From Novosphingobium album (ex Hu et al. 2023) (lineage in GTDB: Bacteria > Pseudomonadota > Alphaproteobacteria > Sphingomonadales > Sphingomonadaceae), in assembly GCF_022832385.1 (NCBI RefSeq), contig NZ_JALHLE010000047.1, forward strand, positions 1 through 33,487: a stretch of 33,487 nucleotides of DNA, given 5' to 3'. Positions 1 to 8,134 of this stretch are shown here, piece by piece. The position numbers were made by a program, and so were the translations under genes. The notes beneath the pieces are model-generated. The model worked only from the letters and a program-made list of their open reading frames with translations. It did no database searches and was not told the origin of the DNA. Position 1 is the stretch's first letter, and each line of letters begins with the position of its first letter.

Positions 1-476
1 CCGAGCACCTCACCGGCCACGCAATACGATGTCCAAGATCGCCACGAACCGAACGATTCCTGCGCCAAGAAACTGCCCAAAAGGCTCACCAAAACCGGCG
101 TGATAGCAAAGCCGTACTACGGGCACCTGCGACAGAGAAAAGGCCCGAAATCGCCCATACTTTGGGCTGCAAAACGCTCTCTCTCGGTTGCGGAATTCGC
201 GCCGCAATTCGCAGTTTTCTGCGGAATTTCACTCCATCAAGGAGTGATCGGGCAGGTCGCGAAGACTGCGTGGCGGAGAGGGTGGGAATTTTACAATCAC
301 ATAAGCATTTGAACAACAATACGAAAAATATTCTTCCTTTCGCCAGCCCCACGCTCGGTCCCACACAAATTCCGGACGTTCACGGTCAAGCCCCGGCGTT
401 TCCGTACAAGGGCCTTTCGGCGACTTTGTGTCACTTCCGCTTCATAATTTAACCGACCTAAAGTCGTTCCCATAAA
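1..476. other. Stretch with no recognisable intact gene
   Basis: I find no gene here that I can name. Frame 1 on the plus strand is open from the window edge to a TGA at 310-312 but resembles no family I know. On the minus strand, one frame of 1-120 reads a hydrophobic stretch containing ITPVLVSLL, then FGSWR. This could be the remnant of a membrane transporter running off the left edge, but it is too short to claim. Base composition from about 290 to 480 is noticeably more AT-rich than the rest of the window, which fits intergenic or decayed DNA. Confidence 0.4.
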
Positions 477-695
477 TTATTGTCTACTGAGAATTTGCGA
501 CGGTCGGGTTCGGAGCACCACAACGTTGGTTTCCGTACACCGCGCAGCAGTAATCGTGCCGTCCGCAGTCGCCAACCAAACCGACATTTCCAACTTCGGA
601 TTTGCGCCCCGCTCACCCAGAAGGTAGCCGGTAGCACCGCCCAAGCCTGAGGCACCACCCATGACGATAGCAGTCTTGTTCGCAAGAGAGGTCAT
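477..695 (-). pseudogene. Short-chain dehydrogenase N-terminal remnant with unrelated tail
   Basis: The first about 31 codons encode a clear SDR start: MTSLANKTAIV, then the nucleotide-binding glycine motif GGASGLG, then YLLGERGA. A ribosome binding site (AAGGGG) lies just upstream of the ATG. After about position 602 the similarity stops. The remaining 41 codons (LEMSVWLATADGTIT and onward to the TAA at 477-479) do not look like an SDR. They faintly resemble the C-terminus of a MaoC-like acyl dehydratase, which is a guess. At 72 codons against about 250 for the family, this is an internal deletion product and not a working enzyme. It lies in the same reading frame as the sulfatase-like remnant upstream. 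Confidence 0.6.
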
Positions 696-724
696 GGGTT
701 CCCCTTCGGATTTGGAGCTTTCGA

Positions 725-828
725 GACGTTTTCCACCGGTCAGTACAATGGTGAAATCAGGCGGCCGCGAGACTACGCCATTGTGCGCCGCATAGGCTTC
801 GTAAGCGGCTTTGAGCGCGGCGAAGCGC
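725..828 (-). pseudogene. Probable arylsulfatase C-terminal remnant
   Basis: Minus-strand codons from about 827 read RFAALKAAYEAYAAHNGVV followed by SRPPDF. An alanine/tyrosine-rich helix ending in NGVV and PPDF is the usual last segment of AtsA-type arylsulfatases, which are about 550 residues long; only the last about 35 residues remain. The reading frame continues without a stop into the SDR remnant, so the original stop codon has been lost or the frame altered. Identification rests on pattern memory of the family tail and is tentative. Sulfatases often sit beside TonB receptors in sphingomonads, which fits the neighbouring remnant. Confidence 0.4.
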
Positions 829-1150
829 GGTGAATTCGAGCTCCGCGCCGCGATCGCGGGCGCTGACAGCGTTTTCGACGGCAGTGCCGGTGAACGGAAG
901 GTTGGGAATGGGCTGGATGACTTCTTCTTGCTTATTGCTGAAGTCATTTTCGAACGCCGCACCGTTGGTGCGCAGCTCGCAGTCGAAGAGTTCAGCCTTG
1001 AAGCCGGCCTCATAGGCATTGAGCGTTTCGGGCTCGTACGGACCGATCAGCGCCGGATCGGCTGTCGATGCGACGCGCGCTTCCTGCTCTTCCACTTCAG
1101 TGCCCAGAGTTTGACCCACATGTTGCATCACAGCATACCGATTCGGTTTC
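829..1150 (-). pseudogene. TonB-dependent receptor remnant (C-terminal barrel part)
   Basis: The minus strand encodes PYEPETLNAYEAGFKAELFD, then LRTNGAAFENDFSNKQEEVI, then SARDRGAELEFTA. This is the typical run of late beta-strands of sphingomonad TonB-dependent outer-membrane receptors (the PETLxxYEAGFKxELFD and RGxELEFTA signatures). About 100 of some 750 residues remain. There is no plug, no signal peptide and no terminal aromatic strand. The receptor frame breaks off near 830 and the DNA switches to the sulfatase-like remnant in another frame. It is a dead fragment and does not overlap the intact receptor that begins at 1355 on the other strand. Confidence 0.7.
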
Positions 1151-1354
1151 GACGGCAGATTGAACGGACAGTGCCTCGAATTCGTCATAATCAACTGGCC
1201 GGGGCAATCGTTTCAATCAAAGATGTTCCGGACCCGCCTTATTCTCGAAAACGCCTCCTAAGAGGCCGCACAGACGCCGGGCAAACAAACATGCATGGCC
1301 ACGTGACGCATAAGAATTCGCAGGACCGTGGAACTTCAAGAATGAGGGGTAACC

Positions 1355-3517
1355 ATGACTAACCGGAATTCCGCACTGTGTGCAGCATTGCTGGCCGGAA
1401 CCGCAATGCTCGCGCTTCCAGCAGTCGCCCATGCCGAAGATGCAGCCAGTGAAACCGTAGAAACTTCCGGCGACATTACCGTCGTTGGAAAACGAGAAGC
1501 TTACCGCGGCGACGTTCCGCTCCAGGAAATTCCCCAGAGCGTTCAGGTCATCGACGGCAAGGTCCTCAAGGAACTGAACATCACGACGCTGGATGCGGCG
1601 CTTGAATTGTCGAGCAGCGTCGCGCGCCAGAACAGCTTTGGCGGTCTTTGGGACTCTTATGCCATCCGCGGCTTCGCGGGCGATGAGAACTATCCCAGCG
1701 GCTATCTGGTCAACGGCTTCAACGGCGGCCGTGGCTATGGCGGCCCGCGCGATGCCTCGAACATCGAGCGCATCGAGATTCTCAAGGGGCCGAACGGTGC
1801 GGTCTTTGGCCGCGGCGAGCCGGGCGGCACCGTCAGCATCATCACCAAGAAGGCGAAGGTCGGAGAGACATTCGGTTCGTTCGGGGTGTCAGGCGGCAGC
1901 TACAACACCTACCGCGTCGAAGGTGACTACAACCTTTCGATCACCGATACGCTGGCCGTGCGCGTCAACGGCGCGTTCCAGGAAGCCGACAGCTTCCGCG
2001 ACACGGTAAACACCAGCAAGAAGGTCGCCACCCCGTCGGTCCTGTTCCAGCCCGACAACAAGACGAGCCTGAGCTACGAACTCGAATACGTCGATCAGAA
2101 GATCCCGTTCGATCGCGGCATTGCCGTGCTGGACGGCGATTTCGACACGATGGACAAGTCGACGTTCCTGGGTAACCCGCTCGATGGCCCGATCCACGTG
2201 AAGGTTCTTGGACACCAGTTTGAAGCCAAGCGTGAAATCTTCTCCAACTGGGTGCTTCTGGCTGGCTTCGGCTATCGTGAAACCAGCTTCGAGGGGTATT
2301 CATCGGAACCCGAACTGGCCGCCAGCCGGCAGATTCTCGACGAGACCGGTAACTATGTCTCGCGTCAACGCCGCTACCGCGACAATTCCATCGACAGCAT
2401 GGTGTTCCGTTCCGAGATTTCGGGCTCGTTCTACACGGGTCCCTTCGAGCACCACGTGCTCATTGGCGCGGATCGCGACATCCTGAAGATCCGCCTCCAT
2501 CAGTACCGCTACCGTCCGCCCAGCGGGTACACTGCCGGCTCGGCCATCACCTCGGATCTCTATGCGATCAACATCGACGATCCAGTCTACGTGACGCCGC
2601 CCGCAACGACGTCGCTGGTGACGGACACCTATGAAAAGCAGAAGGCCTGGGGTATCTATTTCCAGGACCAGATCGACATCACCAGCAAGCTGAAGGTGCG
2701 CGCGGGCGGCCGTTACGACGACTTCCGCCAGTCGATCTACAATTACGCTACCGCCGCCTATCTGGAGCCCAACCACTACACCAAGTTCAGCCCGACCTTC
2801 GGCGGCCTCTACGAGATCACCGATACGCTGAGCGCATTCGTGGGCTATGGCCGCGGCTTCCGTCCCAACGGCGGCACCAACGCCGAACTGGAACCCTTCA
2901 AGCCGGAATTGAGCAAGTCGATCGAGGCCGGCCTGCGCTTCGAACTGGCGGAACCGCAGATCTCGGCAACGCTGGCCGCATTCCGGATGTCCAAGGACAA
3001 CATCCTGACCGCCGATCTGGCCAACCCGAACTTCTCGGTAGCCGCCGGTTCTGCCCGTTCCAAGGGTATCGAGTTCGACGCCACGGCAACCCTGCCGGCT
3101 GACATCAACCTGATCGTCAGCTATTCGTACACCGATGCTTACTGGACGACCGACGCTGTCGATCCCTCGTTCGGGTTGAATATCTCCGCGGGTGATCCGC
3201 TGATCAACATCCCCAAGCATCAGGCTTCGGCCTATGCCAGCAAGACGTTCGACCTGGGGAGTGCCGGCAAGTTCTCCTTCGGCGCCGGGGTGAACTATTC
3301 CAGCAAGCGTCTGGGCGAAACCGGTGTGGATTTCTACCTGCCCGGCTACACTCTGGTGCGCGCGGTAGCGAGCTATTCGCCCACCGAATCGACCAGGATT
3401 TCGCTGGATGCGCGTAACCTGTTCAACGAGACCTGGTATGCGTCTTCCTACCATCACTACTGGGTGATGCCGGGCACGCCGCGCACGGTCACGCTGAAGG
3501 GCGAATTCTTCTTCTAA
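1355..3517 (+). CDS. TonB-dependent siderophore-type outer-membrane receptor
   Basis: A 720-residue outer-membrane receptor that would import a metal chelate or similar large solute using TonB-ExbBD energy. Residues 1-27 form a signal peptide with an AHA cleavage site. A TonB-box-like ITVVGKR lies at 41-47. The plug spans about 55-165 and shows QEIPQSVQVI, YAIRGF and the strongly conserved RIEILKGPNGAVFGRGEPGG region. The rest is a barrel ending in a terminal phenylalanine (VTLKGEFFF). The plug wording fits the siderophore receptor class (FhuA/FpvA type), though such names often hide other substrates. The ATG follows GAGGGG at good spacing. A strong hairpin follows the stop. I see no convincing Fur box upstream. 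The substrate is unknown; the downstream peptide-type ABC importer suggests a peptidic or amino-acid-like ligand. Confidence 0.9.
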   Translation: MTNRNSALCAALLAGTAMLALPAVAHAEDAASETVETSGDITVVGKREAYRGDVPLQEIPQSVQVIDGKVLKELNITTLDAALELSSSVARQNSFGGLWDSYAIRGFAGDENYPSGYLVNGFNGGRGYGGPRDASNIERIEILKGPNGAVFGRGEPGGTVSIITKKAKVGETFGSFGVSGGSYNTYRVEGDYNLSITDTLAVRVNGAFQEADSFRDTVNTSKKVATPSVLFQPDNKTSLSYELEYVDQKIPFDRGIAVLDGDFDTMDKSTFLGNPLDGPIHVKVLGHQFEAKREIFSNWVLLAGFGYRETSFEGYSSEPELAASRQILDETGNYVSRQRRYRDNSIDSMVFRSEISGSFYTGPFEHHVLIGADRDILKIRLHQYRYRPPSGYTAGSAITSDLYAINIDDPVYVTPPATTSLVTDTYEKQKAWGIYFQDQIDITSKLKVRAGGRYDDFRQSIYNYATAAYLEPNHYTKFSPTFGGLYEITDTLSAFVGYGRGFRPNGGTNAELEPFKPELSKSIEAGLRFELAEPQISATLAAFRMSKDNILTADLANPNFSVAAGSARSKGIEFDATATLPADINLIVSYSYTDAYWTTDAVDPSFGLNISAGDPLINIPKHQASAYASKTFDLGSAGKFSFGAGVNYSSKRLGETGVDFYLPGYTLVRAVASYSPTESTRISLDARNLFNETWYASSYHHYWVMPGTPRTVTLKGEFFF

Positions 3518-3540
3518 GAAGAAAACGGCCCGGAAATTGG

Positions 3541-3573
3541 CTGCCGTCTCCCTTCACCAAGGGGAGGCGGCAG
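3541..3573 (+). terminator. Hairpin after the TonB receptor gene
   Basis: Arms CTGCCGTCTCCC (3541-3552) and GGGAGGCGGCAG (3562-3573) pair over 12 bp with one G-T pair and a 9-base loop. It lies 24 bases after the receptor stop. No T-run follows, so it may work as a factor-dependent or 3-prime-end stabilising hairpin and not as a classic intrinsic terminator. Confidence 0.6.
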
Positions 3574-3714
3574 CAATCCTGTTCCCAATAGCACTACCCT
3601 CACCTTTTCCACGCACGGCCCCGGCCGGCCAGCGGCTATCCCAGCATTTGGCTTTAGCCTGCCGCTGCTGCTAGAAACGGGTGCAGCGCCCGAAAGCGGG
3701 AGCGGATCGAGACA

Positions 3715-4644
3715 ATGAACACCATTCTCCACCATGGCGACGAGGCGCGCGGGCGGTACTGGCGCGAGGTCTTTGCCCGGGAAATGCCCGGTGTGGATTT
3801 TCTCTGCCATCCCGATGGCGGCGACTGGTCGCAGGTGCGCTTTCTCGTTGCCTGGACCCTCACGCCCGAAGTGATCGCGGCTCTGCCAGCGCTCGAAGTT
3901 ATTTTCAGCATTGGCGCAGGCGTCGATCAACTCGATCTGTCGATTGTCCCGCCCCATGTCCGCGTCGTGCGGATGATCGAGCCGGGCATTACCACGACCA
4001 TGGCGCAGTACATCGTCATGGCCACACTCGCCCTGCACCGTGACCTTCCCTTTTATGTGGCCGAGCAGCGCCACGGCCGCTGGTCACCGCGCGATGTCCG
4101 GCTCTGCTCCGAACGCACCGTCGGTTTTCTCGGACTGGGCGAACTCGCGCGCGCCTCCATCAAGGCCCTTGGTCCGCTCGGCTTTCGCCTGACGGGCTGG
4201 AGCCGCAGCACCAAGGCGATTGCGGGCGTTGAAACTTACGCTGGCCAGGAGGGGCTTTCAGGCTTTCTCGCCAGCACCGATATCCTCGTCTGCCTGCTGC
4301 CGCTCACCGATGCGACACGCGGCATTTTGTGCCGCGATCTGTTCGAGAGATTGCCGCGCGGCGCAGCGATCGTAAATGCCGCGCGGGGCGGCCACCTCGT
4401 CGATGGCGATCTGACGGCGGCCCTCGACGAGGGCCTGCTTTCCGCGGCATTTCTGGACGTGGCAAGCACGGAGCCGCTTGCCGAAGGCCACCCGTTCTAC
4501 AGCAATCCAAGGATTTTCCTCACGCCCCATATCTCTGGCGTGACCCGGCCCGAAACCGCCGTGCACGCGCTTATAACCAATCTACGCTGCGTTCTGGCAA
4601 ACGACCCGGTAGCTGGCGAAGTCGATCGCGCACGGGGATACTGA
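3715..4644 (+). CDS. D-2-hydroxyacid dehydrogenase, GhrA-like
   Basis: A 309-residue cytosolic NAD(P)H-dependent reductase of the D-2-hydroxyacid dehydrogenase family, closest in length and layout to glyoxylate/hydroxypyruvate reductase A (GhrA, about 312 residues). The Rossmann motif GLGELA is at 140-145 (G140, G142, A145). The catalytic triad of the family is present: R224 in NAARGG, E253 in STEPL and H272 in TPHISG. The expected reaction is reduction of glyoxylate, hydroxypyruvate or another 2-keto acid to the D-hydroxyacid. The start ATG at 3715 follows a GGGAG-like site. It stands between a TonB receptor and a HAD gene on the same strand, so it may process a keto acid released from the imported compound. 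The exact substrate cannot be read from sequence. Confidence 0.85.
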   Translation: MNTILHHGDEARGRYWREVFAREMPGVDFLCHPDGGDWSQVRFLVAWTLTPEVIAALPALEVIFSIGAGVDQLDLSIVPPHVRVVRMIEPGITTTMAQYIVMATLALHRDLPFYVAEQRHGRWSPRDVRLCSERTVGFLGLGELARASIKALGPLGFRLTGWSRSTKAIAGVETYAGQEGLSGFLASTDILVCLLPLTDATRGILCRDLFERLPRGAAIVNAARGGHLVDGDLTAALDEGLLSAAFLDVASTEPLAEGHPFYSNPRIFLTPHISGVTRPETAVHALITNLRCVLANDPVAGEVDRARGY

Positions 4645-4648
4645 GGCG

Positions 4649-4663
4649 CAGCATGGTATGCTG
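4649..4663. promoter_or_regulatory. Operator-like palindrome CAGCAT-GGT-ATGCTG
   Basis: A perfect 6-bp inverted repeat with a 3-base spacer lies 5 bases after the dehydrogenase stop and about 150 bases before the HAD gene. Its size suits a dimeric regulator, and it stands upstream of the HAD-ABC transporter unit. It could equally be a small hairpin. No regulator is assigned. Confidence 0.3.
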
Positions 4664-4800
4664 AATCCGCCCGCACAAAACCGCCGCCACCGTCACTCGC
4701 AGTCAACAATCGGACACATGTAGCGAGGCACCAGTGGCCATATACCCATCGAGAAGCGCAAGGAGCAGGATGCCCGCGCCATGAGGACGAAGTGATAGAA

Positions 4801-5487
4801 ATGACAAGCACTCTCTACACACCTCCCTTCCGCCCGAAGTACATCAGCTTTGACTGCTACGGCACCTTGATCAATTTCCGCATGGCGGACGTCTCGCGCG
4901 CGTTTTTCGCGGACCGCATCCCCGCCGAGCGGATGGACGAAATGGTCAAGCTGTTCTCCATGTACCGTTTCGATGAAATCCTGGGGGACTGGAAGCCCTA
5001 CCGCGACGTGCTGCACGGTGCGATCCGCCGGACGTCGGCAGCGATGGGCGTCGAATTCCGCGAGGCCGACGTTGATACGACTTACGCAGCCGTGCCGACC
5101 TGGGGCCCTCACGCCGACGTGCCCGGCGGCCTTTCCAAGATCGGCGGAAAGATCCCGCTCGTCATCCTCTCCAATGCCATGAACGAGCAGATCCAATCGA
5201 ACGTCGATCAGCTCGGCGCGCCGTTCCACCGCGTGTACACGGCTGAAAGCGCAGGTGCCTACAAGCCCCGGATGCGCGCCTTCGAGTTTATGTTCGACAT
5301 GCTCGGCTGCGGACCGGAGGACATGATGCACGTCTCTTCCAGCTTCCGGTACGACCAGAATACAGCAACGGACCTCGGCTTCGGCTGCCGCGTCTTCGTC
5401 GGACGCGGCCATGAACCGTCCAATGCCTTCTACCGCGACGTCGAGATCCCGCATATCGGCTGCCTTCCGGCGGTTGTCGGCCTCTGA
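4801..5487 (+). CDS. HAD hydrolase of the type II haloacid dehalogenase family
   Basis: A 228-residue cytosolic HAD-superfamily hydrolase. I chose the ATG at 4801 over the in-frame GTG at 4792 because GAGGACGA (4783-4790) is well spaced only for the ATG. Seen: nucleophile Asp18 in FDCYGTL, motif II Ser124-Asn125 in LSNAMN, and Lys155 in YKPRM. These match the order of L-2-haloacid dehalogenase (known Asp10, Ser118, Lys151). The third motif differs: the dehalogenase SSNAWD is replaced by SSSFRYD, so the family Asn is Ser. The tyrosine expected after the lysine is Phe. Dehalogenase activity is therefore doubtful; a phosphatase or other hydrolase is equally possible. It precedes the ABC importer genes, separated by a structured 119-base gap. 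Confidence 0.75.
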   Translation: MTSTLYTPPFRPKYISFDCYGTLINFRMADVSRAFFADRIPAERMDEMVKLFSMYRFDEILGDWKPYRDVLHGAIRRTSAAMGVEFREADVDTTYAAVPTWGPHADVPGGLSKIGGKIPLVILSNAMNEQIQSNVDQLGAPFHRVYTAESAGAYKPRMRAFEFMFDMLGCGPEDMMHVSSSFRYDQNTATDLGFGCRVFVGRGHEPSNAFYRDVEIPHIGCLPAVVGL

Positions 5488-5513
5488 CCGGGACTCCCGT
5501 TCATGCCCCCCTT

Positions 5514-5578
5514 CATCCGCCGCGCCGGCACATGGTCCCAGCCCTCGCGTCCCTCACGCGTTGACGGCGCGGCGGATG
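5514..5578 (+). terminator. 13-bp inverted repeat between HAD and binding-protein genes
   Basis: CATCCGCCGCGCC (5514-5526) and GGCGCGGCGGATG (5566-5578) are perfectly complementary over 13 bp, with a 39-base loop that holds a smaller CGCG stem. The right arm is followed by TCTCTCTTTCC. This looks like a terminator or attenuator and would separate the HAD gene from the ABC importer, or tune expression of the binding protein, whose own ribosome binding site is weak. Confidence 0.55.
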
Positions 5579-5606
5579 TCTCTCTTTCCGGCCTGACGTC
5601 CCCGCG

Positions 5607-7154
5607 ATGACGGAAGGCGCGCCCCTCAACCGCCGTTCCCTGCTCGGTGCCGGTATTGCCGGTGCCGGGCTGCTGGCCCTTCCGGGCTGCGGCCCCAGCA
5701 GGTCCGGAGGGCGCCCGCTCCACGGCGGCATGATCCGCGTCGCCACCCAGATTACGTCGACCAGCGACACCCTGGACCCCGCCAAGGGCGCCATGGCGAC
5801 GGACTACATGCGCCATTTCATGCTCTACAACGGGCTGACCTGCATCGACGACGACACCATGTCGCCCAAGCTGTCGCTCGCGAAGGAACTGGCCAGCGCG
5901 GACCGCGTCACCTGGCATGTCGATCTGCGGCGCGGAATTCGCTTCCACGACGGGGCGGAACTGACCAGCGCGGACGTCGTCTATTCGCTGATGCGGCACA
6001 AGGACCCTGCGGTCGCCTCGAAAATCGGCACGATCGCAAAACAATTGGCCGAAGTGACCACGGACGGCCGCTACGGCGTGGTCATTCGCCTTGTCGCCGC
6101 CAATGCCGACCTTCCGACGATCCTGGCCCAGTCGCACTTCCTGATCATCAAGGCCGGGCAGGAAAAGCCTGACGGCACCGGCACCGGTCCGTTCCGCCTC
6201 GTCGAATTCTCGCCCGGCGTGCGCACCATCTTCGATAAGAACCGCGAGTACTGGGTCCCGGGGCGTCCTTACCTGGAGCGGGTCGAGCTGTTCGCGATTC
6301 CCGACGAGGTCAGCCGCGTCAACGCGCTCCTTTCCGGTGACGTGCACGCCATCAATGCCTTGAGCCCGCACTCTACCCGCCGGGTCGAGAGCAATCGCGA
6401 TTGCGCGGTGGTGGTGACGCCATCGGCGCTCTACACCGACCTCATCATGCGGCAGGACGCCCTGCCCACCGGCAACCCTGACTTTGTTCAGGCGGTCAAG
6501 CATCTGCTCGACCGGCAGTTGATCAACCGCGCGCTTTACCGCAATTTCGGCACCATCGCGAACGACCAGCCGATTGCCCCGTTCCAGCCCTACTACAACC
6601 CCAACGTGCCCCAGACGCACTTCGATCTCGACAAGGCGCGCTGGCACGTGAAGCGGGCCGGGCTGCAGGGCGTGCGATTGCCGATCTACGCATCGACGGC
6701 GGCGAACGGCTCGGTCGACATGGCCTCCATCCTGCAGGAACACGGTGCCGGCGTGGGATTGAATTTCGCGGTCAACCGCGTGCCGGCGGACGGGTACTGG
6801 TCGACGCACTGGATGCGCCACCCGATGACTTTCGGCGCCTGCAATCCGCGCCCGACGGCGGATCTGATCTTCAGCCTGTTTTACGATTCCAAGGCCACGA
6901 TGAACGAGAGCGGCTGGAAGAACGACCGCTTCGACCGGCTGCTGATCGAAGCGCGCGGCGCGACAGACGAAGCCCTGCGAACGGAAATCTACGGCGAGAT
7001 GCAGCAGATCGTCCATGACAAGTGCCCCGTTGCGATCCCGGTCTTCATCAGCCTGATCGACGCCTACGACCGCCGCATCAAAGGCGTCCGGCCGGTGCCC
7101 CTGGGCGGCTTCATGGGCTACCGCTTCGCTGAATACGTGTGGTGGGAGGACTGA
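5607..7154 (+). CDS. ABC importer substrate-binding lipoprotein, peptide/nickel family
   Basis: A 515-residue solute-binding protein of family 5 (DppA/OppA/NikA type). The N-terminus has a twin arginine at 9-10 (NRRSLLGAG), a hydrophobic stretch and a lipobox ending in Cys28 (LPGC), so it is probably a Tat-exported lipoprotein. Typical family text follows: TLDPAKG near residue 52, the RRGIRFHDGAELTSADVVYSL region near 110-130 and GTGPFRLVEF near 195. It would capture a peptide, opine-like compound, amino-acid conjugate or metal chelate in the periplasm and pass it to the permeases encoded next. Its stop overlaps the next start by one base (TGATG), so the importer genes are translationally coupled. 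No strong ribosome binding site precedes the ATG. The ligand is unknown. Confidence 0.9.
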   Translation: MTEGAPLNRRSLLGAGIAGAGLLALPGCGPSRSGGRPLHGGMIRVATQITSTSDTLDPAKGAMATDYMRHFMLYNGLTCIDDDTMSPKLSLAKELASADRVTWHVDLRRGIRFHDGAELTSADVVYSLMRHKDPAVASKIGTIAKQLAEVTTDGRYGVVIRLVAANADLPTILAQSHFLIIKAGQEKPDGTGTGPFRLVEFSPGVRTIFDKNREYWVPGRPYLERVELFAIPDEVSRVNALLSGDVHAINALSPHSTRRVESNRDCAVVVTPSALYTDLIMRQDALPTGNPDFVQAVKHLLDRQLINRALYRNFGTIANDQPIAPFQPYYNPNVPQTHFDLDKARWHVKRAGLQGVRLPIYASTAANGSVDMASILQEHGAGVGLNFAVNRVPADGYWSTHWMRHPMTFGACNPRPTADLIFSLFYDSKATMNESGWKNDRFDRLLIEARGATDEALRTEIYGEMQQIVHDKCPVAIPVFISLIDAYDRRIKGVRPVPLGGFMGYRFAEYVWWED

Positions 7155-8134
7155 TGGCCGCCGCCGTTTCCCGGCGCTCGCCGCTGGCGAGCCTGCTGCC
7201 GCTGATCGCCAAGCGCGCCGCTTCGGCCGTGCTGACGCTGTTCCTCGTGTCCATGGTCGTGTTCGCCATCAGCGCGCTGCTCCCCGGCGACGCCGCGCAG
7301 GAATCCCTCGGGCAGAGCGCAACGCCCGAACAGATCGCTGCCCTGCGCCATGAGATGGGGCTCGATCGCCCCGGCTACGTGCGCTACGCCGAGTGGCTCA
7401 CCGACATGCTCAGCGGCGACCCTGGCCAGTCCTACGTCGCCAACCAGCCGGTCGCGGACATTATCTCGCAGCGGCTGCCCAACACCCTGATGCTGGCATC
7501 GGTCACCGCGGTCCTCTCCGTCTTCGCGGCCCTGGCTATCGGCATCAGCAGCGCGATCAACCGCGGCAGCAGGCTGGACCGGGCTCTCAACATCGTGACG
7601 CTTTCGCTCGTGGCGATTCCCGAATTTCTGGTCGCGACGCTGGGCGTGCTGGTATTTTCGGTCAAGCTGCTGCTCCTGCCCTCGATCGCCCTGGTCTCGG
7701 AAGATGCAACCTGGAGTGAAACGCTGCGCTCGATGGCGCTGCCGGTCTTCTCGCTCGGCTGCATCGTCGTCGCCCAGATGGCGCGCATGATCCGTGCCGC
7801 CGTCGCTGACCAGCTGGACCGCTCCTACGTGGAAATGGCAAGGCTGAAGGGCGTGCCGTTCTCGTGCATCATCACGTTTCACGTGATGCCCAATGCTCTT
7901 GGCCCGATCATCAACGCCGTCGCGCTGTCGCTCTCCTATCTCATGGGCGGCGCGCTGATTGTCGAGACGATCTTCAATTTCCCCGGTCTCGCCAGCCTCA
8001 TGGTGAATGCCGTCACCAGCCGCGACATTCCCCTGCTGCAGTCCTGCGCGATGATCTTCTGCGCGACGTACCTGGTGCTGATGCTGGTGGCCGATGTCGT
8101 GGCGATCCTTGCAAATCCGAGGCTGCGCGCATGA
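7154..8134 (+). CDS. ABC importer permease, DppB/OppB family
   Basis: A 326-residue inner-membrane permease. I start it at ATG 7154, which overlaps the binding-protein stop (TGATG) and follows GGTGGGAGGA; an in-frame GTG at 7139 exists but is less likely. The first membrane span is at about 20-45 (VLTLFLVSMVVFAISALLPG), followed by the periplasmic loop with ATPEQIAALRHEMGLDRP that marks DppB-type permeases. Five further spans follow. The cytoplasmic EAA loop that contacts the ATPase reads EMARLKGVPFSCIITFHVMP, then NALGP. It forms the import channel with the next permease. Its stop overlaps the next start by four bases (ATGA). Confidence 0.9.
   Translation: MAAAVSRRSPLASLLPLIAKRAASAVLTLFLVSMVVFAISALLPGDAAQESLGQSATPEQIAALRHEMGLDRPGYVRYAEWLTDMLSGDPGQSYVANQPVADIISQRLPNTLMLASVTAVLSVFAALAIGISSAINRGSRLDRALNIVTLSLVAIPEFLVATLGVLVFSVKLLLLPSIALVSEDATWSETLRSMALPVFSLGCIVVAQMARMIRAAVADQLDRSYVEMARLKGVPFSCIITFHVMPNALGPIINAVALSLSYLMGGALIVETIFNFPGLASLMVNAVTSRDIPLLQSCAMIFCATYLVLMLVADVVAILANPRLRA

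Noticed and set aside
10..207. Minus-strand 65-residue frame at the left edge as a gene
   Set aside because: No ribosome binding site and no family match; two other frames across the same DNA are as plausible.
1253..1266. GCCTC-CTAA-GAGGC stem before the TonB receptor as an iron or riboswitch element
   Set aside because: Only 5 bp, no resemblance to a Fur box or a known riboswitch.
2300..3457. 385-residue minus-strand open frame inside the TonB receptor gene
   Set aside because: Shadow of a well-supported receptor; low-complexity Arg/Gly/Val composition.
5430..7016. 528-residue open frame on the minus strand
   Set aside because: Fully antisense to the ABC binding-protein gene; Arg/Val/His-rich composition typical of reverse frames of GC-rich genes; no family signature.
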